A program made the position numbers and the translations under genes. From assembly GCA_022844065.1 (NCBI GenBank), contig JALHML010000002.1, positions 9,541-16,400 on the forward strand: a stretch of 6,860 nucleotides of DNA, read 5' to 3'. Source of the stretch: Minisyncoccota bacterium. GTDB lineage: Bacteria; Patescibacteriota; Minisyncoccia; Phycocordibacterales; Phycocordibacteraceae. The notes beneath the pieces are model-generated. The model did no database searches, had not been told where the DNA came from, and was given only the letters and a program-made list of their open reading frames with translations. Below are positions 1 through 5,040 of the stretch, in pieces (position 1 is the first letter of the stretch; every line of letters begins with the position of its first letter).

Positions 1-11
1 TCTCAACTTTA

Positions 12-51
12 CCATGCTAAAACCCTCACGTTGGTGAGGGTTTTAGCATGG
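12..51 (-). terminator. Perfect 18-bp hairpin, probable bidirectional intrinsic terminator
   Basis: Bases 12-29 pair without mismatch with 34-51 around a 4-base loop. The GC-rich core CCCTCAC/GTGAGGG is flanked by AAAA on one side and TTTT on the other, so either strand gives a hairpin followed by a U-run. On the minus strand it would end the candidate small RNA just upstream of it. On the plus strand it could end a gene entering from the left of the window. The T-runs sit inside the long stem and the outer part of the helix continues past them, which is common in terminators that serve both strands. Confidence 0.75.
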
Positions 52-189
52 AACCGCCCCGTCGTGGCAACTTTTTGAAGCCACGTGGGTGCCCGCATCG
101 CGCGACGTCGAGCGTCCGAAGACGCGTACCGGAAACGCGGGATATAAGGCTCCCGAGATAGAATCAAGTTGCGTTTTAGGAGCGGCTCC
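12..189 (-). ncRNA. Candidate structured small RNA of unassigned family (rod-shaped, about 170 nt)
   Basis: No protein gene fits here, but the minus-strand RNA folds into nested helices that I paired by hand. P1 is 179-189 with 50-60 (11 bp, two G-U). P2 is 166-172 with 67-73 (7 bp). P3 is 148-153 with 77-82 (6 bp, one G-U). P4 is 134-141 with 92-99 (8 bp, two G-U). P5 is 121-125 with 112-116, capped by UUCG in the very stable C(UUCG)G form. Internal loops separate the helices, giving an unbranched rod. P1 starts at the base where the upstream promoter-like element predicts the transcript start, and a strong terminator hairpin follows P1. The stretch is visibly GC-rich. I see no SRP GGAAG/AGCA motif, tmRNA ends, RNase P core or tRNA T-arm. 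Size and shape recall 6S RNA, but this is inference. It could instead be a leader or attenuator for a minus-strand gene left of the window. Local alternative hairpins exist, such as 63-68 with 80-85. Confidence 0.45.
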
Positions 190-195
190 GGGGAC

Positions 196-224
196 AGTAT
201 AGCGCTCTTGTATTCTTGGAACAA
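196..224 (-). promoter_or_regulatory. Probable promoter of the candidate small RNA
   Basis: On the minus strand, TTGTTC (219-224) is followed by a 17-base spacer and TATACT (196-201). The -10 matches the sigma-70 consensus at 5 of 6 positions and the -35 only at the first three (TTG). A start seven bases below the -10 would be G189, the first base of helix P1 of the candidate RNA. The -35 overlaps the T-rich tail of the ndk terminator, so one gene's end and the next one's promoter are packed together. Confidence 0.45.
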
Positions 225-258
225 AAACAAAGCCCGTCCTTGAGACGAGCTTTGTTTT
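224..258 (-). terminator. Intrinsic terminator of ndk
   Basis: Bases 224-238 pair with 244-258 around a 5-base loop. On the minus-strand RNA all 15 pairs form, with one U-G wobble, and the descending arm ends in U-rich sequence that continues as UGU. It lies 12 bases after the ndk stop codon. The matching A-run on the other side means weak function on the plus strand is possible. Confidence 0.85.
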
Positions 259-270
259 CAGAGAGTTTAT

Positions 271-879
271 TTACTCTAGGATACCGTCGAGGTTCACGTC
301 GTAGAGAATCTGATCTCCAACGAGACGATAGGTAAGAAGCTCCTCAGGTGTAAACCAGAGGTTAATCTCAGTCTCTGCGTTCTCTGGAGTATCCGAGCAG
401 TGGATGAGATTGCGAACTGCGCGGTCATCAATTGCAGCAATGTTGTAGGAGTCAACCGTGTAGTCACCGCGAATAGTACCGACGTCAGAGGTTGCAGGCT
501 CCGTACCACCCACAATCTTTGTGACAATCGATACCGCTGAATTACCCTCCCATGCCATCATCACGACTGGGCCGCTCGTCATGAACTTCTCGAGCGCGCG
601 GATAATGTCCTTCCCATACTCGATAGGCTCCTTCTCAGCCGAGAGACCAGCTGCAGCACGATCCTCCGCAATCTTGGTGCCTTTCTTTATGAACCAGGCA
701 TCGTCCTTGCTGTAGTGCTTCCAGATGCGGTCACTATCGAGAACCGTAAGCTTAAGACCAATAAGCTTAAGACCCGTGCGCTCGAAGCGCTTAATGATCT
801 CTCCGATAAGGGATCGCTGGACGCCGTCAGGCTTCACTATGACGAAGGTTCGTTCGAGCTTAGGGTGTGGAATAGGCAT
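271..879 (-). CDS. ndk: Nucleoside diphosphate kinase, long form with insertions
   Basis: Transfers the gamma-phosphate of ATP to NDPs through a phospho-histidine, supplying NTPs and dNTPs in the cytoplasm. The 202-residue product has the family landmarks: VIVKPDGV (residues 13-20, with K16), TSGPVV (101-106), GTIRGDY (134-140) and NLIHCSDT (157-164), whose H160 is the phosphorylated histidine. Bacterial Ndk is usually about 140-150 residues. The excess here is roughly 25 residues between HY (56) and the EKFMTSGP segment, about 10 residues just ahead of the catalytic histidine (the IAAIDDRAV region) and a C-terminal tail after ILYD. The usual HGSDS is HCSDT. The start at 877-879 is the only ATG close to the conserved N-terminus, and it has no Shine-Dalgarno. 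A promoter and inverted repeats lie upstream and a terminator follows. It complements gmk and adk nearby. Confidence 0.95.
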   Translation of the reverse strand: MPIPHPKLERTFVIVKPDGVQRSLIGEIIKRFERTGLKLIGLKLTVLDSDRIWKHYSKDDAWFIKKGTKIAEDRAAAGLSAEKEPIEYGKDIIRALEKFMTSGPVVMMAWEGNSAVSIVTKIVGGTEPATSDVGTIRGDYTVDSYNIAAIDDRAVRNLIHCSDTPENAETEINLWFTPEELLTYRLVGDQILYDVNLDGILE

Positions 880-920
880 AAGATGATACTAAAAATCGCC
901 CTGAGGCGTCTGTATATACC

Positions 921-957
921 GCACTATACTACATGCGGCTATTGCTGTCAGTAGTGC
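921..957. repeat. Inverted repeats bracketing the ndk promoter
   Basis: GCACTA at 921-926 is mirrored by TAGTGC at 952-957, so the arms overlap the -10 and flank the -35 of the ndk promoter. Inside this, CCGCA and TGCGG on the minus strand (920-924 and 935-939) form a second short inverted repeat around the -10. They could be an operator or a stem in read-through RNA. The arms are only 5-6 bases, so chance is possible. Confidence 0.3.
923..951 (-). promoter_or_regulatory. Probable ndk promoter
   Basis: The minus strand reads CTGACA (946-951), a 17-base spacer and TATAGT (923-928), each 5 of 6 to the sigma-70 consensus. A start near base 916 would leave a leader of about 37 bases before the ndk ATG. 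It lies in the only sizeable gap of the operon, suggesting that ndk is transcribed separately as well as by read-through. Confidence 0.6.
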
Positions 958-965
958 AGGGAAGG

Positions 966-1268
966 CTATTTTTCGCCCTTCAAAATTATTCTTCCTTCAA
1001 ATCCTCCTCGTTCTGCTCGTTTCTCCTGCCGAACCATCTCTACATCTTGATACTCAGGAAGTGCGCTTAATGCTGCTATGACCTCAAGCACGTCTCCAAG
1101 CTCCTCCACCGATGTTACCTCAGCAAACTCCCCCGCCTCTTCTACAAGCTTCTTAACGAGCTCGATTTTATACTCTTCAAGCGAAGCTACCCTCTTTTCA
1201 TAAGAGACGCCTTTCGAGTCCAGAAGTTCAGGTATGCCATCCCGGACGAGTTTTTCATATGTGGCCAT
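966..1268 (-). CDS. MazG-superfamily nucleoside triphosphate pyrophosphohydrolase (COG4997-like)
   Basis: A 100-residue all-alpha NTP pyrophosphatase. This family hydrolyses (d)NTPs to NMP and pyrophosphate and is thought to remove non-canonical nucleotides. The N-terminal KLVRDGIPELL (6-16) and C-terminal RAERGGFEGRIIL (84-96) are the hallmarks of the COG4997 type. The magnesium-binding signature is EExxE (E43, E44, E47) followed by ExxD (E56, D59) on two predicted helices. Annotation pipelines often label such proteins phosphoribosyl-ATP pyrophosphohydrolase, but there is no histidine-biosynthesis gene here, so house-cleaning is the better reading. The start is 4 bases after the map stop, implying translational coupling. 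An SD-like GAGGTGAT lies farther upstream than usual. Its substrate cannot be read from sequence. Confidence 0.85.
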   Translation of the reverse strand: MATYEKLVRDGIPELLDSKGVSYEKRVASLEEYKIELVKKLVEEAGEFAEVTSVEELGDVLEVIAALSALPEYQDVEMVRQEKRAERGGFEGRIILKGEK

Positions 1269-1272
1269 ACAT

Positions 1273-2058
1273 TTATCGTATCACCTCGTTCGATCTCCTC
1301 GTCACCACAATTGTCCCTTCGTCCTCAATAAGGATCGTGTGTTCAGAATGCGACGAGATTGATCCGTCACGTGTCCGATACGTATAACCGTCCGGAGCTA
1401 AAATAACCGAACCCTTCCCTGCGTTCGCGATAGGTTCAAGCGCGAGCACCATACCCGCCTTAATCTCTTCGCCGGTGCCTGCGTGCCCAAAGTTCGCGAT
1501 GTAGGGCTCCTCGTGCACTTTGTGCCCTACCGCGTGCCCGCCAAGTACCTTCACAATAGAAAACTTCGTTCCCTTAAACACGGTCTCAATTGCATGCGAG
1601 ATGTCGCCAATACGCGCACCCGGACGCGCGGCAGCAATACCCGCTTCAAGCGCTGCTTCCGTTGCAGCAATGAGTCCGCTCGCCTCCTTGTTCACCTTCC
1701 CAACCGGAACCGTTACGGCAGAGTCCGTGATAAGTCCCTTGTGCACGATACCGAAGTCGAGCGACACGATATCTCCGGTCTTAAGAATACGAACCTTCTC
1801 GTTTGGGATGCCATGCACCACCTCCTCGTTAACCGAAACACAGAGTGCCGCCGGAAACGGGCGCTGAGCTCCTTCAGGGGTATAGCCTTTAAACGCCGGA
1901 ACATCGCCTCCGTCGAGAATCAGTTTGTGCGCCACGTCCTCAAGTTCTTGTGTTGATACCCCAGGCGCAACCATGCCCTCAAGTACCTCAAGGATAGCCG
2001 CAAGACGCTTCCCAGACTCGATAATGCCCTCACGCTCCTCTGGGGTCCGTACAATCAT
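1273..2058 (-). CDS. map: Type I methionine aminopeptidase
   Basis: Removes the N-terminal methionine from new proteins, using two divalent metal ions. The 261-residue product is the normal length for a type I enzyme and covers the whole pitta-bread fold. Ligands line up with E. coli D97, D108, H171, E204 and E235 as D101 (SLDFG), D112 (TDSA), H175 (GGHAVGH), E208 (ALEP) and E239 (SEHT). The substrate-site histidines are H82 (VVHGIP) and H182 (HEEP). The usual GHGIG motif reads GHAVG, a mild change that keeps the ligand. No N-terminal zinc-finger extension is present. The ATG follows the adk stop after one base (TAACATG), a classic coupled junction. The adk-map pairing is conserved in many bacteria, but infA, which normally follows, is not here. 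Confidence 0.97.
   Translation of the reverse strand: MIVRTPEEREGIIESGKRLAAILEVLEGMVAPGVSTQELEDVAHKLILDGGDVPAFKGYTPEGAQRPFPAALCVSVNEEVVHGIPNEKVRILKTGDIVSLDFGIVHKGLITDSAVTVPVGKVNKEASGLIAATEAALEAGIAAARPGARIGDISHAIETVFKGTKFSIVKVLGGHAVGHKVHEEPYIANFGHAGTGEEIKAGMVLALEPIANAGKGSVILAPDGYTYRTRDGSISSHSEHTILIEDEGTIVVTRRSNEVIR
1280..1287 (-). promoter_or_regulatory. SD-like sequence ahead of the MazG-type gene
   Basis: GAGGTGAT on the minus strand is complementary to the usual 16S rRNA tail (AUCACCUC), but it ends 11 bases before the ATG, longer than the normal spacing. It lies within the last codons of map. It is the only good SD match seen ahead of any start in the window, and may simply be coding sequence. 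Confidence 0.3.
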
Positions 2059-2059
2059 G

Positions 2060-2638
2060 TTAGATAAGCGCCGCGTGTATAGCCGCCTCTACCTCCTCAG
2101 GCGTCCCGGTGCCATCAAGAACAGTTAGGAGATCCTTCTCACGGAAGTAATCGAGCACAGGGGCAGTATGAGCGTCGTAGACACTGAGGCGTGTCCTGAT
2201 CTTCCGCTCTGTAGAACTGTCAGGGCGATCTTCTTCCTTAGCACGTTCGAGCATGCGCGCCATAACTTCTTCCTCAGGGACGTCGAGATCAAGGGCGATA
2301 TATGGTCGCTCTACCCAATCCATGACGGTCGCGAAGCGCTCTGCCTGTGCACGAGTGCGTGGATAACCATCGCAAACAATACCCTGGTCAGGCCGGAGCG
2401 CGAGCACCGCACCCTCAAAGAGATAGTTCGCAAACCAGTCTGGCAGAAGCTCGCCTGCGTCATATGCCTCGCGCACGTGATTAGCGAGCGGTCCCTCACC
2501 TTCGCGAAGCGCCTTAAAACGCTCTCCGGTAGAGAAATGAATCCAGCCTAGCTTCTCTGCTAGGCGCTTTGCTTGGGTTCCCTTGCCTGAGCCAGGGCGG
2601 CCGGTAAGGATGACGGTCAATATTGATGATTGCTGCAT
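2060..2638 (-). CDS. adk: Adenylate kinase, short-LID form
   Basis: Catalyses ATP + AMP to 2 ADP in the cytoplasm. The 192 residues hold the P-loop GRPGSGKGT (13-21), the AMP-site STG (36-38), GELLPD (62-67) and DGYPRTRAQA (90-99, with R94 matching E. coli R88). R128, R132, R138 and R150 match the phosphate-binding arginines of the LID region. The LID is the short type with no zinc-binding cysteines, which explains the length below the roughly 215 residues of long forms. One unusual point is K42 where the AMP-binding arginine (E. coli R36, STGxxxR) is expected. The ATG is followed closely by the P-loop, which supports this start. A 34-base gap separates it from gmk, the largest spacing inside the main gene run, and I see no convincing promoter in it. 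Confidence 0.96.
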   Translation of the reverse strand: MQQSSILTVILTGRPGSGKGTQAKRLAEKLGWIHFSTGERFKALREGEGPLANHVREAYDAGELLPDWFANYLFEGAVLALRPDQGIVCDGYPRTRAQAERFATVMDWVERPYIALDLDVPEEEVMARMLERAKEEDRPDSSTERKIRTRLSVYDAHTAPVLDYFREKDLLTVLDGTGTPEEVEAAIHAALI

Positions 2639-2672
2639 GTATAGAAAATGTATCAGTTATAAAAGTCCCCTG

Positions 2673-3272
2673 CTACTCCGAGAGTCCAATCTCCTTGCGA
2701 AACGCTGCTACGACAGCAATGAAGTCTCGCTTCGCGTCCTCGAGCATTCCCTCCGGGTTCGAAACGACATACGTCGCCTCGGTCTTGAATGAAGACTCAT
2801 CCACATATCGCATGCGACGCTTTTCGAGCTCCTCTTCGCTCATGGGAGCACGGAGAAGAGCCCGCTTTTCGAGCACACTCCAAGAGCCAGCATCAATGTA
2901 GATAGTACCGAATTCCTCAGGTGGCAGTAAGTCCCGAATCAAGCGCACACCCTGCACCTCGATGTCTCCCATGATGAGTGCACCCTCTGCCAGATGCCTC
3001 TCAATCTCCTTTTTAGGAGTGCCGTAATAATTTCCCCCATACTCCGCCCATTCAAGAAGCTCTCCTCCTGCTATCTTCGCTTCAAACTCCTCTCGAGAAA
3101 GAAAGAAATAGTCCCTTCCGTGCTCCTCGCCCTCACGTGCACTCCGGGTTGTGCAAGACACAGACAACACGAGATCAGGAAATACTGACTTCGCGTATGT
3201 AATGAGGGTGTCCTTCCCGCTACCTGTAGGCGCCACAACCGGCACAAACTTTCCTCGGTGTTTGGCGCTCAT
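2673..3272 (-). CDS. gmk: Guanylate kinase with atypical Walker A
   Basis: Phosphorylates GMP to GDP with ATP. From this start the product has 199 residues, a normal Gmk length. The GMP-binding region is well kept: SCTTRSAREGEEHGRDYFFL, then LLEWAEYGGNYYGTP, and a C-terminal LID with SEEELEKRRMRY. The P-loop reads APTGSGKDT (14-22) instead of the usual GPSGAGKST: the first glycine is alanine, and the serine after the lysine is aspartate. A GKD P-loop is also found in PhnN (ribose bisphosphokinase), but the GMP-site residues favour Gmk. The usual EIDVQG is DIEVQG. The start at 3270-3272 gives the P-loop its normal distance from the N-terminus. An in-frame ATG at 3303-3305, only 4 bases after the secY stop, would add 11 residues and cannot be excluded. 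Gmk is not normally found between secY and adk. Confidence 0.9.
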   Translation of the reverse strand: MSAKHRGKFVPVVAPTGSGKDTLITYAKSVFPDLVLSVSCTTRSAREGEEHGRDYFFLSREEFEAKIAGGELLEWAEYGGNYYGTPKKEIERHLAEGALIMGDIEVQGVRLIRDLLPPEEFGTIYIDAGSWSVLEKRALLRAPMSEEELEKRRMRYVDESSFKTEATYVVSNPEGMLEDAKRDFIAVVAAFRKEIGLSE

Positions 3273-3309
3273 GGAAGCCACTGTATCACGGGGTAGAGAC
3301 CCCATGTTT

Positions 3310-4572
3310 TTAATACTCGCGAAGCGAAGCCTGCGCGTCGATCTTGCGGATAAGATCGAGCACAACGTTCACAACAATGAGGAGCGCGGTACCGCCAATC
3401 AAGATTGCGGTAATACCCGTGAGGCCCTGGATAATGAACGGGATAACGGCAACCAAACCGAGGAACATAGCACCCGGAAGCGTCACGCGATTAACCACGG
3501 TACCAATGAAACTCTCAGTCTCGCGTCCTGGACGAACACCGGGAACGAATGCTCCAGACTTCTGGAGATTGTCAGCCACACGCTTCGGCTCAAACGTGAT
3601 TGAGGTGTAGAAGAACGTGAACATAACCACGAGTACGAAGTAGAACGCGCCGTACGCAAACGGGTTGGCAGCGAATGCCGTGTAGCCTGCAAGCGCTGCA
3701 CTCATACCAGCTACACCAATAGCCGAAAGACCGGAAAGGACCATCTGCGGAAGCAGGAGAAGCGAGAGCGCGAAGATAATCGGCATCACACCGGCCTGAA
3801 GAAGGCGGATTGGAAGGTAGGTTGGTGCTGAGCCCCCACGTGCTGCACGTGCGTAATGGATTGGAATCGAGCGCTCGGCCTCCGACACAAGCACAACCGT
3901 GAAGATAACGAAAAGTCCGAGAACGATGAATCCGAGGTATGCCGGAATATTGGCAGCCGTTGCAGTGAAGAGAAGCTGCGAGAGACCAGCCGGGAGGGCG
4001 GCCACAATACCTGCGAAGATGATGAGCGAAACACCGTTGCCAATACCGAACTCAGTGATGAGCTCGCCGATCCACATAAGAAGCATTGAACCTGCCGCAA
4101 TGAGGAATACGTTGATGGCGAAATCAAACGGCGTGATGGTGCGAACAATACCCTGACTCTCGAGAAGCGAGAGGAATGCCACGCCCTGTAGAACCGCAAG
4201 CGGGATGGTGAGTACACGTGCTATCGAGGTGAACTTGGTGCGTCCTGCCTCTCCTTCATCGCTGTACATCGCCTTCACTTTTGGAATCAGTACGGTAGCA
4301 AGCTGCATGATGATAGAGGCTGTAATGTACGGACCCACACCGAGCATAACGATGGAAAGATTCGAGAGACCACCTCCCGAGAATATATTCAAAAGGCCGA
4401 GGAACTGGTTGTTCGTGAAGAACTGCTCGAGCGCGATGCGATCTACGCCGGGGATTGGAACAGCAGCAAGAAAACGGAATGCAACAAAGGCGCCCAGGAT
4501 AAAGAGTATCCGGTTTCGTATAACCCGATCCGAGAAGATGACGTGTACCTTGTGAATCGCCTTGCTAAACAT
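3310..4572 (-). CDS. secY: Preprotein translocase subunit SecY
   Basis: Channel-forming subunit of the SecYEG translocon in the inner membrane. The 420-residue product has about ten hydrophobic segments. Recognisable parts are PIPGVD (39-44), the plug region NIFSGGGL (62-69), the LGVGPYITASIIMQL stretch (77-91), GEAGR (107-111), GIGNGVSLIIFAGI (176-189), the cytoplasmic loop with SEAERSIPIHYARA (230-243), AGVMPIIFA (260-268) and the C5 loop NLQKSGAFVPGVRPG (335-349). R347 is the arginine known to be essential for SecA-dependent export in E. coli (R357). The start at 4570-4572 is preferred over upstream codons because those overlap rplO and add a non-conserved stretch. It lies 4 bases after the rplO stop, without an SD. 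Its place after L15 is the standard spc order. Confidence 0.97.
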   Translation of the reverse strand: MFSKAIHKVHVIFSDRVIRNRILFILGAFVAFRFLAAVPIPGVDRIALEQFFTNNQFLGLLNIFSGGGLSNLSIVMLGVGPYITASIIMQLATVLIPKVKAMYSDEGEAGRTKFTSIARVLTIPLAVLQGVAFLSLLESQGIVRTITPFDFAINVFLIAAGSMLLMWIGELITEFGIGNGVSLIIFAGIVAALPAGLSQLLFTATAANIPAYLGFIVLGLFVIFTVVLVSEAERSIPIHYARAARGGSAPTYLPIRLLQAGVMPIIFALSLLLLPQMVLSGLSAIGVAGMSAALAGYTAFAANPFAYGAFYFVLVVMFTFFYTSITFEPKRVADNLQKSGAFVPGVRPGRETESFIGTVVNRVTLPGAMFLGLVAVIPFIIQGLTGITAILIGGTALLIVVNVVLDLIRKIDAQASLREY

Positions 4573-4576
4573 AAAC

Positions 4577-5029
4577 CTAGGCGAGTATTGAGCCTCCCGC
4601 GCTTTCAACAGCACTCTTGGCTGCTTCTGAGAACGAGCACGCTGAGATTGAGAGCTTCTTTGTAAGCGTGCCAGTACCGAGAATCTTTACGTACGAGACC
4701 TTGCCGCCACGTGCAGTGATGAGGCCCTTCTTGTAGAGCGTCTCTGGGTTAACGGTGTCACCCGCATCAAACGCAGCCTCAAGGGTTGAGAGGTTGATTG
4801 GCTCGTACTCATGACGCTTTGCGCGCACCGTACGTGCACGATTCTTTCCGTGTCCACGACGCTTTGGAAGCTTCTTCAAAATGTCGCGCATCTCAGGACG
4901 CTTCTTGTGTCCTGCGCGAGCGTTCTGTCCCTTGGTACCGCGACCCGAGGTCTTGCCGCGCTTACCACCACGACCAACGCGAGGTGTTGTTATGCGAGCG
5001 GTCTTTGGAGCGAGAGTGTTGGACTGCAT
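4577..5029 (-). CDS. rplO: Large subunit ribosomal protein L15
   Basis: Late-assembling 50S protein that binds 23S rRNA through a long basic N-terminal arm. The 150-residue product is of normal length. RVGRGGKRGKTSGRGTKGQ (17-35) is the L15 glycine- and arginine-rich signature, followed by ARAG and the KKLPKRRG turn (52-59). The C-terminal half contains the globular domain with KGLI and KILGTGTLTKKL. The region around 57-70 (RRGHGKNRARTVRA) is more basic than the usual KRGFN-type sequence. The start at 5027-5029 lies 11 bases after the rpsE stop. That gap leaves no room for rpmD (L30), which in most bacteria sits between rpsE and rplO. Confidence 0.97.
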   Translation of the reverse strand: MQSNTLAPKTARITTPRVGRGGKRGKTSGRGTKGQNARAGHKKRPEMRDILKKLPKRRGHGKNRARTVRAKRHEYEPINLSTLEAAFDAGDTVNPETLYKKGLITARGGKVSYVKILGTGTLTKKLSISACSFSEAAKSAVESAGGSILA

Positions 5030-5040
5030 AGAAATAAGGA

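Noticed and set aside
12..189. Known RNA families for the left region: tRNA, tmRNA, SRP RNA, RNase P RNA
   Set aside because: No T-arm GGTTC-type motif, no tmRNA 5' or 3' ends, no SRP apical motif and no RNase P core could be found on either strand, so no known family name was assigned.
9..230. 73-residue minus-strand open frame from a TTG
   Set aside because: It starts inside the ndk terminator, runs through the perfect terminator hairpin, has no recognisable domain and an Arg-rich composition typical of chance frames in GC-rich structured RNA.
891..908. Hairpin CGCC/GGCG followed by AUUUUU as terminator of the long operon
   Set aside because: The stem is only 4 bp and lies below the predicted ndk start site, so it is too weak to call a terminator. 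Kept only as a possible leader element.
1483..1956. 157-residue plus-strand open frame
   Set aside because: Antisense to map over its full length, with no recognisable features. The map frame has all its catalytic residues.
2639..2672. Internal promoter ahead of adk (TATAAC on the minus strand)
   Set aside because: No -35-like hexamer lies at 16-18 bases upstream of it.
3290..3303. GGGG/CCCC inverted repeat in the secY-gmk junction
   Set aside because: A 4-bp stem with a 6-base loop is too short to support a regulatory call. It may be coding if gmk starts at 3305.
3786..4217. 143-residue minus-strand open frame within secY
   Set aside because: Shifted frame of secY with a Ser/Arg-rich composition and no domain.
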